Shown: positions 1 through 15,000 of the stretch, in pieces
How the letters are laid out: each line of letters begins with the position of its first letter
How positions within the stretch are numbered: position 1 is the first letter of the stretch
Program-made: the position numbers and the translations under genes
Notes under the pieces: generated by a model
What the model saw: the letters and a program-made list of their open reading frames with translations, nothing else
What the model was told of the DNA's origin: nothing
Databases searched by the model: none
Origin: Riptortus pedestris
Taxonomy: Eukaryota; Arthropoda; Insecta; Hemiptera; Alydidae
Reading direction: 5' to 3'
Length of the DNA stretch: 64,000 nucleotides
Assembly (NCBI GenBank): GCA_019009955.1
Contig: CM032228.1
Span: 228,140,001 to 228,204,000, forward strand

Positions 1-150
1 TCCTGCCTGGGAAATAGGAATCATTAAGTGACAAACTCATTAAATAAAATCCTTAGTCCCACCCTGGCTAGAAAAGGGTGGTGACCTGTAGATAACCCGC
101 CCCAATTAGTTATAGTAGCAAAAAGTAGACATAATAATATTAATAAAATA
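1..150 (+). repeat. tRNA-derived SINE, 3' body only
   Basis: Matches the body of the SINE copy at 60275-60514: CACCCTGGCTAGAAAAGGGT, a GTAGATAACCCG motif, then a TA-rich tail with taat/taa repeats. The tRNA-like head is cut off by the window edge. Confidence 0.7.
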
Positions 151-350
151 AGGAAATAATAAGAGAATGTGTCCCCAAAAATATGGTGACTTAGTATAGG
201 AATAAGATAAAATTCCAGTTTATTTTGAGAAGATTTAGGTCTACGAATTATTCCCCTTGAGATAATTATCTCAGGTCAGAAGTAAACTAAATTAGTTAGA
301 AACTGCTTTTAACATTTTAAATAAAATACACCTTCTTATCAAAAATTCAC

Positions 351-3033
351 CTTAAAATGAATATTGTAAATGGCATCGATAAGCGCCCAAAAGAGAAGAG
401 CACTCTTATAAACGTGGTAAGGCTTGACAGCAACATCAGTAAGCCGTGGAGGTGGTGAAGCAGGATGGACGTGCCTCACGTGTGCAGTCAGTATCAGCCT
501 ATCAAGGTGGCGCAGTCTCATAGCAGCCCAGCGATTCGGCGACTGGAGGAGGGTGCACAGAGTCGCCCAATAATAAGGACCTTCTGCTTCATAACAGTTT
601 TCTATCCTTCGTTCTTCCACGTACATCGATAAACCCTTTACTTCTCTAGCACTACATCTTGTCCTGTAAAGTAAATATAAGCAGACAGTTAAAACAACTA
701 TCTTCCTCTTCAAAACGAATATTTACAATAAACTGTCAATAGGATAAGCAAAAAATATTATTTATTAACATGTTTAACATTGAACATACAATTTTCAATG
801 TCAATAACAAAATGTATCTAAACAATTTATTTCTCATCATCAAAGCTTTTTGGCAATATATTTTTTTAGTTAACTTATTTTTATTAAATAAGTTTCATCG
901 TCCTTGGCATTTTGAATGCTGTTTCTTCCTTACAAAAAAAATTATCTTTGTATAACCAACACCATTAATCCTTTATCGATAAATGGCACAATTGAGGATC
1001 TGCCCCAAAGTAAATTTTAAAGAAATGTTTGACAGATTTTCAAGGAACAAAAAGATCTACCCTATTGGCAACAATAACTTCATATAACTAAGAAAATACC
1101 CAATATCAGTGAAAAATTGTTTTTTTAGTAAATGGTCTGGTGAAATCATGCAAGAAATTACAGAAATTAAATACTCTATGCATTTAACCATCTAGAGCTA
1201 GTAATACAGCTTACTTTATAGTTGGCTAACAGTATCACCAATTTTTTTTTCAGATCTCCACTGTCATAGACTCTCTTTTCTCTAAATAACCATTCCAGTC
1301 TCTGCAAGACATTCTTCAAGACACACTAGAGAAAATTACTTTTGCAAACGTTGACGAAGATAATACGACTGTTATCAGTAAATAAATGAAGTTCTTATAT
1401 ACAGATCATATAATACTGTTCACTAAAGACATATCAACACATCTCTCCAAGCATAATTTAACAAAAAAACATTAAAAGACAATTTAGCTCTAAAATCATT
1501 AAAAAATCCAAATATGCAGAACCCTCCTTCCTATCATCTTTAATATAGACTCTATTTAAGATTTTATTGTAAGTTCAGAAGAGTAAATCAATGTCTGTTC
1601 TAATACTACTACCAAATTTGAAAACTAATATTTCTTTCTTTTTTGAGTGTTATAAATATTATTAAAGCATTTTCAATTTTTGCTAATCTGAAAAAGAATG
1701 CAATCATGAAATAAAAAAACTTTTCCCTACAAGCGAGTCACCAGTTTCATTAACCATGTTGATTCCCAACTCACCATCATCACTGCAGACATGATGTAAA
1801 ATGTAATGCCAAAGTATTCATTGACATTAATATCATGAAATTTTGTATGAGACCGCAAAACAGTTATAAGATTATTATGTTATAAACAACACGATTATTT
1901 CTCCTATATACTCATGAACGGCACTTACAATAAGAGTTACAATTTAAATTGGATAAAAAATATTCTCCTTTATACTTATTGCATTAGAGACAGATATCAC
2001 TAGATATTACCCATTTCTAATTTTTGATAGATTTCAGAGTGGCAATAACAATATGCACAGATGATAATAAGATTATTTGAAACTTACGTATTGATAACAT
2101 ATAAAGCCATATGCATAAGATATGGAATAATGTACATATTGGACTGTGGGCCTCCGCCCCCTGCGTCTTCGTGGAAACTTTTCTCTTGAGAAAACCTCAG
2201 AAGAAGAAGTTTCAAATCATGGACAGTTGAAGAATAACTAATATCTCTGAAAATAGAACAAAACAGATTTTATTATTTATTTGAACAAAATTATTTTCAG
2301 TAGAATAATAACCATAAAAATTCAAACATCAATAACACAAGTCCTCTTTTTGTCCAATTCAAGAAATAATTAGCGGCCTCGAATCCTGGTAGACACTTTT
2401 CTTAAATTTTGGAACTATTCTGTATATTCTTTCTTGATTCATGGCCCACCCTTTTCCAGATCAACTAAGTTTTGAAATCATTCTTTTTATGTAAGTAGGC
2501 AGTCATAAATTAGGTGTATGTAAGTTTGTTTAGTCTAATTTCCACATTGGCAAATGTTAATCTCAGTCTATTTTGATGAAATAAGAATTTATTGAGCCAC
2601 ATTTCAACAGTAGTTGCGAAAGATAAAATGATGGGCCTAAAATATTTCAGGTACACTATTTTTAAACTAGCCCTCACTTGTCACGTTTCATTATTAGATC
2701 TTTCCTCTAAAAGTATGTTTAAGTTGTAATTTGGAAGTTTTATTTTGATCATTTGAAAATTTAGCCAAAAAATCTGCTATTTCGTTATTCCGATGTTTGA
2801 TTTTACACATTTAAAATTTATAAAATATAGGTTTAAAGTACACTAAATAAATTGGAGAATGATAAATTTACCTATGGCCGGTAGATTCTTGTAGGTAGGT
2901 ATTATGCCTTGCAAGGCAGCTAGCAAAAGCAGATTCTGGTACCTGTGGTCCCCACAGCGGGAGGAGCCCATTACACTTAGTATTAGCATTCTGCAGCGCA
3001 GCAGATTCCCATTCATCTCTCACTCGAGCAAGT
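351..3033 (-). CDS. poe: poe exons 55-57: UZI-type C-terminal region of the E3 module (last residues off window)
   Basis: Exons: 2872-3033, 2088-2246, 351-663 (window residues 3307-3518). Exon 55: [38 protein letters not shown]. Exon 56: [20 protein letters not shown], a GGGG turn, [18 protein letters not shown]. Exon 57: [40 protein letters not shown] and [12 protein letters not shown]. These correspond to the human UZI (UBR zinc-finger-interacting) region that packs against the hemiRING. Exon 57 ends at a GTGAAT donor with no stop, so a final exon, of about 75 residues in human, must lie to the left of position 1. Confidence 0.95.
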
Positions 3034-6000
3034 CTAAAAAAAAAGTAAATATTTAGAATAATTTATACAGTAAAATTCATTTAGTTCAGATGAAAAATCT
3101 ATAATTTCCGAATTTGTGCACTTGGAAAATTACAATAATCTACAGAAATTTTCTATATATTCTATATCTCATTACTGAGACAATGTGAGCTTCAAATATA
3201 ACTTGACCATCTGAAATTGTGATGGCTCTTCTTTTTCATCTCTTTTTCACGATTGTGGTAGATTTTCACGAGTTTCATTCAAAGTGATAGTAGCTGTGGT
3301 TTTGTATTTTTAATTATACCCCAAAACTGTTAGTCGTATCAAATTTTAAGCTATTCTAAGTGGCACAGCATTACAATTTGATCAAGTGACATTATATCAA
3401 CCATGGAACAGTTTATTTATCCCTCCGTCGGGCGCACCTCTGGACGAAACAAAATCGGGCGTACACGGCCTGAGAGGCCGCCCACATATTTTAGCCCCCC
3501 ACTCCCCATCTAATTAATTTTAATTTAAAACGCTGGTAGGACAGAATTTGCTAGGATCTAAGGAAAGCAAATATGCTATTTAGTACGTAAAATAATAACT
3601 TTATTAAAATAGAATGAAGCTTAAACTAAAACAATTAAAATTGATAAGGCGCATTCGGCCTGAGAGGCCAGAGTTAGACTAGCACTTATTTCTCAAGATA
3701 TCGACGAACTTCCATATAGAATAGCATTAATCTTAGTAAAAGGGACGATTGCAATAGATATATCTTGAAAAAAAATCATCTTCGAAATTAAGGAGCAACT
3801 GGGCGCAGTCGGCCTCACAAGCCACCTAGGGACCAGTCGGTCTGGATGAAGGATGGCAATAGACTAAAGTAGGGGATTCTAAGCATGAACACAAATCAGG
3901 AAATTACTGGGAATGGCCCCTCACAGGGGAAACAGAATGAGGCGTGGTATCAAAAAGTATGTTTTCCTGGCCTCTCAGGCTAGCTGCGCCTAACGGAGGG
4001 TTAAACGTATGCACATTTTTAATTTTTTTTGAGTATTTTGTTGACAGATATCCAAACTAAATAGTGAAAGGAGAATTAAGAGGTCCTGTAATTCAAAATT
4101 CTAATAAACTTAGAACATAAAACTTATTTTTAACCAATATATTTAGCAAGAATAATAGCCATTAATTTGAAAATGGAAGAATCTGCTCTCTCTCTGAAAT
4201 GCATTTGCTATTGATAAACAATAATTGCAAATTATTTAATATAAAACCAAATAACAATTAATACATTTTTAAATAGAGAAATAGTAGATACTAAGTAATA
4301 ATTTACCTTACAGCAGACATATGACAATCTATATGTACAACATTGAAATGAGTAACTGTTGAATAACCAACTGTCTTTCTCGGTTTATTTTCAAACTCTT
4401 CTACATTGCAACGCTTAGTAAAAGTATAAACACCCAGAACTTTAGCCGGCTGAAATTTGTATCCTTCTCGACATATGACACAAACAAGCCCACTCTCTTC
4501 ACCGAGCTCTTCCATCTGCTGCATCATGGTACTCTCAACCCGTAACTAAAATAGAATAGTTTTAATGTTTAATATTCATTGTATAACTCCTAATAAATAA
4601 TGGCAATGGTTTGTAAATCACATACCTGTCCTTTATCATTAGTTCTCATACCAAGAGCACCGAGCTGTTTCTCTCGCATAGCCATAGCGAGCCTTTTCTT
4701 CTCTGCTCTAGTCTGGCCTCTTACTTCTTCAATCCTCGAAGCTGCAGCCTCATTGGTCCGCAAGGCTTCCAGCAAATTCTCAGCCAATGAACCGACATGT
4801 TCATCAGATGAAACCTGTTCTAGCCTGTGTATTATGGTAATACAATCCAATGAAACTGCATCCTAAAAATAAAAAAAAATATATGTATTTTAATAAACCT
4901 TTTGCTACATTGACTATACAATCCTTTACTTCCTTGCAAAAAATAAAGGAAGCATTAAAATTGCAAAAATCTTCAATTTCAGAATAATTCCTTGGCCTTT
5001 TCATGACTACAATACTCCCTTTACTTCATACAAGTAAAAAAAAGAATCATCCAGCATTGCATTCACATCATTACACATTTTTTAAGATGTTTATTGAATG
5101 TTTAAATCCAAAAATGAAGATTATGTTCCTTCAAATTCACAAGTAAATTGTGTTAGAATTGTACTTGCTATTTGATGGAATCATTGTTCGGAAGTAAATA
5201 ACAGACCAATATTAATTCTATTTTTTTGAAGAATAACACCATTTTGTATTAAGGAACATAAATTATAAAAATATTTCAGAACATTTTACCTTATATGATT
5301 TTAAATATAAAAGTAAGACATTGTTTACCTGTGTAGGCTTGTGATGACATGCAAGACCAGTTAGGAAACGTAGAATATACTTCAGTGATGGTTTAGAAAT
5401 AAATTCCTTCCACTCATCACTATCCGAATGGAGAAGAGTAGGCTTTGCAACTGGAGCATGCCTCTGAAATAAAAATACAAATTTCTTAGCATTAAGAAGC
5501 AGTACATGAAAATTAATAAAAATTATATTAATATCCGAGATGAGGTAATCTACTTTGGTTTATAAGGATATGTATCTACATATTATAACCAATTCAAAAT
5601 TAAAGAAGTCTTTGAAAAGAAATTAAGTTGCACGTTACTTACACATATATATTTCAGGGCCTCATCGACAATTCCAAGAGATAGGATGTAATCTTTCAAG
5701 GAGTTACCCAGAGATGTTTGGTCAATAGCCACTGAGAGTATACTGAACAACTCAAGCTGAAAAATTAAAAAAAAAAGCAAATTATTGTTTACATTGTTGT
5801 CTTGGAAAGAAGTTCTAACATATTTTTAATCAATGGTCAAAAAAAAAAAAATAATTCGTATGGGAAGATACCCTTAGTTCAAATGTTTAATTATTAATAT
5901 GGTTGTCTAGTTTATTCAGTACTCCTGATATTAAATTAATCCACTCGATTCCAAAACTTTATTTTCCTTTTAGTAGTTACTACCTTAAAAAGATTATATT

Positions 6001-9000
6001 AGTGTAAATGTTAGGTGATGATTTGTATCAGTTATTATTCCAGTTATTATATTAATGTGTTCTAATATGTATAAATTTTAACAAGAAATGATATAGCTTT
6101 TCCAAAAAAATATGGATTTTATAATGTTAAATAATATTAAACATGCCTTATTCCATTCAACTGCTGTACTGATTACTTTGTTATTATTGGTTGAAATATA
6201 AAAAACAACAACTAATTCTATAAAGAATTCTAAAAAACTATACTAACTATAGGGTATGGGAATAAGTTTTAATTTTTTTTATGGTGAAAAAAAACAACAA
6301 ATTGGAATAGAGAAATAAAAAAGTACTTTATTCAAAATAATTTCCATTTGAAGCGACAACCTGGGCCCATCTTTCAGGCAGTAAACGGATTCCTCGAGCG
6401 AAGAATTCTATATCTTTCGACGCAATCCAGTCATCGACCCATTTTTTAACATCCTCGTATGTGGTAAAGCGCTGCCTAATAAGTGCTGACTGCATAGACT
6501 GGAACAAATGATAATCTGAAGGGGCAATGTCTGGTGAATACGGGGGGTGGGTAGGACCTCCCAGTTGATCTGTTCTAGGTATGTCCGGACGGGATGACCA
6601 ACATGGTGCCTAGCATTGTCGTGCTGCAAAATCAGTTTTTCATGTCTACCACGCCATTCAGGTCGTTTTTCTTGAATAGCTCATTACAAACGTATTAACT
6701 GAAGTCGGTAAAGTTGGGAATTAATAGTTTCAGCAGCTCATAGTAGACCACACCCCGCATGTCCCACCAGATACAGAGCATCACCTTTAAGCCATGAATA
6801 TTGCCCTTGGGTGTTGATGGACCTGGTTCACCTGGCTTCACCCATGCAAGTTTACGTTTAGGATTGTCATAGTGAATCCATTTTTCATCGCCAGTGATGA
6901 TCCGATGCAAAAAACTCTTTCTTCTTTGTCGATCAAGCAACATTTCGCAAGTGACCAAACGTCTTTCAATATCCCTTTCCTTCAACTCGTATGGCGTATC
7001 GATCAACACCTAATGCTGTAGCCAACTCTTCAAGAGTCTGACAAGGATCAATGTCAAGCAATTCCTGAAGTTCCTCGTCTTGAAACTTTTTTGGGGCACC
7101 ATCGTGTTCTTTGTCATCAACATTAAAGTCACCACTTTTGAAGCGCTTGAACCAATATCTGCAAGTCGCCTCCGATGGAGCATGGTCACCATAAACATCC
7201 ACAAACAAGCGATACGTTTCTGCAGCACTTTTCTTTAAAAGATAGTAGTGAAGCAGAACTTCCCGCAAATGCTGTTTTTTTGGAACATATTCCATGATAT
7301 AAGAAATCTAGATGTTAACACTCCAAGCAAAAGTTATGTACTGTGTTTATCACCATACTAAGACCCTTTCTTAATCCATGTATGGAAGATTAGATAAGAT
7401 GTAAGAGATAACAATTTCAACATTAAAAAAAAAAAAAAAAAATTAAAACTTATTCCCATTCCCTATAACAAATTTAATAGGATTGATATATTTTTTACAA
7501 CCTCCTGTTAATTTGAGTTAAAATAAAATTTATTTATTTAGTGGGATCCAAGATCAAATTCAATTGTTTGTTTAAACAATGATCTTACTTTAAACTTCTT
7601 CAATCAGTTCATTGTTCACTAATGAATGGACGATAGAGGAGAGGATCTCTCAATCGAACTGACTTGGCAATCCCAACTTCCTACACTATACATTTTATTC
7701 TGAAATTTTCAATTTATAATTTTTATTGGGAGGGTTCACAATTTTACCACTGTATCTACACTGTATTTACAGTGTTTATATCTTTTGCAATGAACAGACA
7801 TGAATTCACCAAAATCTGTTTTTATTTTTAAAAATTATGTATTTATTTCTTTTTTTAACATGTTTCAAATATTTACTAGTGTTTAAACTATTTTTTAAAC
7901 ATCTATAACGTATTTGGTATTTAGAATAAATTAAATATTACATTTGTTTAACTGGCATTTAGAACTACTCTGTGCCTAGATGGAAAAATTTAATGATGAT
8001 ATTAAATAAGAACTAAAACACAAAATATAAACAAAAGAAAGCATACATCATTTTTAAATTAATAGAGATTAAACTATTGTCAATTATATTAACAAACCAT
8101 TAGTGGTTTCTTAAGACATTCCATTTTTTCCTCATTATAAAATATGTCGATTCATAAATACCTTTTGTTCATCATCAGGTGTGTGCTCCGAATCAAATGA
8201 ATCAAAATTTAGAGAGGGCCTAAAATAGTTCATAAGGGCAGCCATATTCGCTTCGCTGGAATACGTGAGAGAAGCTAATACTTTAGCAAGATGTGTAAGG
8301 ACGGCAGGATTAGATCTCACGCTCGGGCAAGTTGAAGCACAGTCAAGAAGTGAATTAATGTATTCAACTCCTCCAATTGACATTCCCATAAAGGTCTCTG
8401 GAGACAGCATTGCAGTCCTTGATAAAATTGTTTCCATTATCTGAAGTAGAAAAAAATAAATATTAAAAAGATATTCCATTCTCCTTTGCTAAAAAAAACA
8501 ACAACCTTAAGGTAACTTTTTGAGGGATTAGTAAAAATGTTAAACATTGCCAAAAAGGAGTGGAATCAAAATGTAACAAATAAAATACAATAATTATCTG
8601 AAGCAATGATTTACATGTTAACAATTATAACCACTATGCTCCTATACTATACTATATTTCTAACTTGAAAATTAACAAAATTATTTATCATTATGAGCCT
8701 TCACTTAGCCCCCACTCCTAAATACTAACAGTTTTTTAATTATATCTACTAAAGACAATTTTGATTTATAGTAATTGAAGTAAAATAAATCAAAATTCAG
8801 TTTATAAATTAAGATTAATAAAAACGAACCTCAAGAATCTGATCTATAAGAACACCAGACTGATGAGTTGAATCCGACACACATAGCTGGAAGGTGTCAA
8901 GGAGAATCGATATAGCACCAAGTTCAGGACGGCAGAGAATTTCTTGGTTCCTTGATACTTTAACACATAACTGGAGAAGTTTCAAAATTACCTAAACAAA

Positions 9001-12000
9001 AAATGTTAATTAGTTACTTATATTTAAAATTGATTTTTTAAATCTTAGATATAGATGTTTGTATTTTAATATTATATTTTGAAATAGGTATTAATATGAA
9101 ACATTTTATTTCAATTTCTGATTTTTTTTTTATATTATTATAAAAATAAGGATCCATATTTATTTGTATGAGAATTTCATCAAAAGTTTGATGATCTTTT
9201 TCACAATGAAGATAAGTGAAAAGGCATTGTCCACATAAACTGAGTCCCAACAAGAGGCTTTAAGCAGTCGGGTTGCTTGCTGAGTGCATTGGTATTAATA
9301 AGACAACAGAGCAAAGAATTCTCCGTGAATAATATACTAACTATTAGCAACCACTAAAAAATCAGGTAAACGACTATGATTTTTTATTTATTTATTTATT
9401 AATAAACCCACTTAATGCTGCTGTGAGTAAATGGGACAGGTTGTCTACAGATTACCACCCTTTTCGAGTCAGGGTTGGACTAAGGATATTATTTAATGAT
9501 TTTGTCAATAAATAAATTCCTATTTGCCCAGGCGGGAATCGAACTCGCCATTAGGCTTACCATGTGAAAGCCGATACTTTCATGGCTAACCTGATCCCCT
9601 AAAATGACACCACGAACAATGATGAAAGCATGATTTTGATTATGAATATCTATAATCCGGAATTATGCAAATCTCGGGTCTCGAATATAGATTTACAAGC
9701 AAAACTTTGTTGAAGTTCCTAGACAAAAATCAGAAAATCATAAAGATATTTATTGAAGTTTTTTGGATGTTTAAGGAATGACTCGTGGCCAGCACGATCT
9801 TTCGAAGATAAAACAGAAACTATAATTTCACAGACTTGCACTATGTTTTGTCATAAATAAAAATATGAGTGTTTTACACAAAACTAATCAGTACATTTTA
9901 TTTTTATTACACTTATATTACTAGTCGGGAGAAACTGTCTCCTGTGTAGATTATTTTCTAGTTTTAGTCAGGATGATGCCTAAATTTTATTAGGAAAGAC
10001 TATTACCAGATAAAATTTGAAGCTCATTTGAGAATAAAAATCACAAAAATCCTCAAGCCCAATGTCATTGCAAGCACAGCTTTACTTTGAATCTATATTC
10101 AGTAACTTAAATAAAATAAATAAAGACGTGGATTTAAAGATATGATCTTACCTGAAGGAGCGAACGTGATCTCACAGTATCCTTAATTTGACTGAGACGA
10201 CTCAGTAAAACCTAAAACAAGAAGTATAAAATGAGATCAAATTTTGGTTCATCAAATTATCTTGTAATGTCCAAAAAGTAAGAAGAAAATAGAAAACAAA
10301 TTGAAAAAATAACAACTACACAGCAGTACAAGCAGGGGTTATGTAAAGTAACCAGATTTCCCTTCTCTTACAATACCATACTCATGATATCATCCAACAT
10401 TCTATTCTCTATTTTTCCTGTAATAACGAGCTGGATATTTATGTTTTTAATGTAGTTGCTTTAAGTGAAAATCACATAAGTATAAGTGAGGGGTTATCTT
10501 AAGACTGAAAACGAAGTCTTTTGCACAGGGACAGTATAAACTAAGTAGACTTTCCACCTACTGGATGGCACACTACTGACCTCATTTCACCATATATTTT
10601 CTATTTATAAACACAAATCCGATGAGTAGAAGTGGGAGTTATTTGCTTAATATTTGAGTTATGAGAAAATGTATAAAACAGTTGTTGAGCATCAGCTGCT
10701 TAACAAGATTGATACTATAACATTATTTGTTCCGAATAATAATAACGAAGATTTTTTGAATTCCCCTCTAAACACTCTATTCTAGGACAGATATCAGACA
10801 TTAAGAAATATGACCTTTAAGAATGAAATGATTAAATATCAAGTATGGTATAAATTAAATAAAAATTTTTAATTCAAGAACGAAAATCATAATTAATGTT
10901 CATTGAAAACATATTTGTTATTCAACATTGGAAAAGGATGTTTATGATATATCGGGTGATTGTTAACATACAATGACTACAATTGAGAGTTTACGGAAGA
11001 CTGAAAATGACAAAAATACAAATATCTCTGTTAAAATTTGAGAGTAAAAAAGTGTATGCAATAGTATTTATATAAAATTAAATTTACTATAAGATGGTTG
11101 TATACAATTTTTTGATCCAACTAGTAATAATGGAGATATTTTGAATATTTGATATTCTCCCTGTAAACCCACCTTCCTAGAGCAGAAAGAGATATCTGAA
11201 TTGGCTGAAACTACAATAACTCAGATAATATTTAAGTTATAGAACAAGTGCAAAGAACAATTGTAAAATTTATTCTTAACAATACTTGTTGTAAAACAAT
11301 TTTCTACCTCACTCATAATAAAAGATATACAGTGAAACTTCTTTGAACGGGCACCCCCTCCCCAAAACACATTTAAAAATGTTGAACACATGAAAAACGT
11401 ATTTGTTTTATAAATGATAATTATTTGCTGTTTAACAATGATTCACATCTTTGAGGATTACCATCTTTTGACGTTACAGTTTCCTTCATATTGTTTAATA
11501 TTTGTTTGTTTTATAATAAAATTTAATATTATTGTTAATGTATGACCTTATTCCTAATTTATAACAATGGGTGAATTCAGAATATCTACAGGTGCCCGTT
11601 TTAGAAAGGTTTCACACTATGTCGAATTTTTGACATTGCTCCTTCTCTAAAGCCCCCATTGCTGCTACAAATACAGATATAAACAAGCTTTAGTTATTAC
11701 GAGAAATAAAGAAAAAATTATTGATCAAACAAAAACTAAGTTCCTAGTATGATTATGTCATATTGCAAAGATATCCATTTATCTCAAATAGTACAGGCCC
11801 GATAAATGCAATACACTATATTAAGCTTGGAATAAGATGTTTTTGATTGTTTTCAGCCCCTCTAAATATCCTCCTTCTAGTACGATTACAGGGATAAACA
11901 AACATGAAATGATTAAATTTCAATAGGAAAATCTGCTAATAGTAAATTATTTTCGTAAAAGTAAATTAAAATAAAGTTTTAGCAAAATTATAGACAATAC

Positions 12001-15000
12001 ACACCTTAAGTCCACCACAATCAGCCATCACATTGGCCATTTTATAGACCTCTTCATTGTTGACTTCTTGCTGAGATTTAGCATGAAGGGTTTCAACAAA
12101 TTCTTCAGTAGCATCACCAAGAAGCCCTCTCATCCTATAAACTACCCTCATTGAATCTCCTTCGCCTCCTTCAGCCACCCATATTTTTTTGTAGACCTAC
12201 AAATTAATGTATTAGAAATAATCAAGAACCAAGAAAGGAATGTTAAAAAAAAAAAAAAAAACACATACTGTGCCAAAAAAGTTACACAAAGTTATAAAAA
12301 AGTATTAAGTTACAGCAAATATAATTAAAAATTATTCTAAGCATACCTCTTTTACTGGAAGATCTAAGCTGATAATTTTATTGCACACTAGTAGTTCCAT
12401 GCCGTTGTCATCTTCCAGCAGAGCTATAAGTTCACAGTCTTGGCAAATTTTATTTTTTACATCCCTCATTAATGGACCCAAACCAGGTTCATTACAGCTG
12501 TAAGGATTTCCTAACATTCTACCCTGTTAAAAAAAAAAATCATACATATATAAAGGAAATTGAATTAAGAAAACAATGATATATAAAGAATATAGACATA
12601 ATGAAATATCACAACTGTTTGTGAATTAAACCTATACATGTAGGTGCACAGTTTGTCCTAGAAAGGATGGAAAAAAAAAAGTTTTCTTTTTACAAGTAAG
12701 AAGAAAATATGTGCCAGAGTGATATTAGAAATATATGTATGGAATTTGTGAGTCCTATTCAACCTGTGCAATTTGACTCCCGAGGATGAAAAATAACAAT
12801 TTAAAAAATATATTAATTACTTCAATATTTAAAGAAAACAAAATTTCATAATTTTGTAACTTTTAATAAAAATGTTTCATACAATTTTGTACTTAATTTT
12901 CGCAATCTGAGTTCTTCTCCTCCCAGGGATACGAAAATGGAGAAGTGCAACACCTAGAATTAAGTAAATTTAATTGCCAAATATTGTCTTATGTTTATAC
13001 AATATATTTAGTATCAAAATATAGATGATGCTGTAGTCTAAACTTAAAATTATGGCTGAATCCGAGGAAAATTAACATATGTTTCAATTCAAGTTTGTAA
13101 AAATCCTATATTAAAGATTTGCAATGTTTTATTACATAAATTATATTAACAAAAGAAATTTATCGCCTTCAAAATAATTCCTTTGAACTGTAGTGAATAT
13201 TATAATATATTTGGTAAGATCAGTAATTATATTGTTAAGACACAGTTTAGAAGTCATATGCAGTAATGCCTGGGGCTTTTGCGAGATTTTTTCTAAATCA
13301 TTTCTGTAAAATGGTATTTTAATATGCTTTTTAGAAAGAAACACGTAACAATTTTACACAGGAGCTAGATCAGGCAAGTAAGATAAATATATAAAATGTT
13401 TCATATGATTTCGCCAGTCTAAGGTTGTTTTAGTTTAAAAAACTACTCTCACCTCTCCCAAAAATCAGAACTATTTGTATTTAGAAAAATCTAACACATG
13501 AAAAATATAAAACAAGAAAAAATTACAACTGAAAGTGTTATTTATGTGCATTGTCCACAATTTGCAAACAATTACCTGAAGAAAATCTTCTTGCTGAGGA
13601 TCCTTTTCGAGAGTGAGGAAGAATTCTCCGACATCATTTTCTTCTGGATATATAATGGAACAAAGCCTTTCGAATATGAAAACAGGAGTTCTTACATCAT
13701 GTGGAGAGCATTTTTCAACAGTCTGAATACAAATATTCATGAAAGCTTTAGTTTCCTCTTCAGTACCTACAATAAAAATAAAGAAGTTATACTTTTCATT
13801 AAGAATTGCGGCTAATGAAAATTGATAATTAAATTTAAAAGAAATTCGCATTTAAACCTTCTTAAGTTTCTGAAAAAAAGTTGTTTAAGGTCTGTAGAAC
13901 CATACTACGAGTGAGAATAATATAGTCAATGTCAGAACAGATACAAGTTATAAGAAGTTCTCTTCTAGAAATAGCTCAACAAGTATAATTGAGCAAACAT
14001 TTCTTTTATTTTTAAATACCTGAGTATTATATTCATAATAACTGAATAAAAAAAAACAAAAAAAAAAGAGAAAGAAATTTGACTTTTAAGTAAACATCTA
14101 AGAATTCCAATTTAAATATGTGTGTGTGTATTTATATAGAGTGATAAACTTGATGCACACCCTGAATAAGTTATATCCAATAAACTGATAGGGCCCCATC
14201 ATAATAAGGGATCAGTAATCTTAATCATCCTAATTAGTGATCAGCTTGTTTGTGAATGGAATCTAAGAGGACCAAAGTCATTAGTCACTTAGAAGGGCTA
14301 TCTGTCTAACCAATAAGCGCAATGACACTAGCAAAGTGTCGATTTCATGGCTAAGTTCTCTCTAAGTGGGGATTACAAACCTGCACCTATTTATACTCTC
14401 AGCTTCACTAACGGTAGTTGTAGGTATACCCACGCCTTAATCCACACAGGCCCTGGTGCCCCCATATATGTGCGTGCGTGTGCGTGTGTGTATGTGTACA
14501 CAAAGGAAGATAATTAATCAGTTACATGAATAGAGGAGTTTTTGGTCTTGCCATATGAAAGGGATTGCCACGATAATATGGATGAGTCTGTCAAACTGAC
14601 CATTTGACCTACCACCAAAGCTGTGTGGCAGATGCTGTCTCTTCATGTACGTTTAGTCAAAAAATTACATATATGCTTTACAATTACACTCAAATTATCA
14701 TGATAATAAATTTTAAGAATAAAATGAAACTTAAAAAGAAAGAAGAATGAATGAATTGAATGAATACCAGTTGTCATTTCTTCGAGAAGCTCAAGGAGTT
14801 TGTCTTGAGTTTCATCAATCAGTCTTGTTCTTTGCACAACTAGCCTTCGGAGTGAGAGATAGCCGTTGAGAACAGCTCCGACAAGTCTTCCTTTGTATTG
14901 CTGCTTTATGCTTGGTTGTTCCAAAAATGAAGCCATTAATTCAGTCAACATTTTCAGAGCATAACCTACAAACAATATGCCAGAGATTAAGTAGAGAACA

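Noticed and set aside
4600..4866. Plus-strand ORF of 88 codons
   Set aside because: Exact antisense of poe exon 53; no independent domain content.
7010..7228. 72-codon minus ORF in the mariner
   Set aside because: A +1 shadow of the transposase N-terminal frame.
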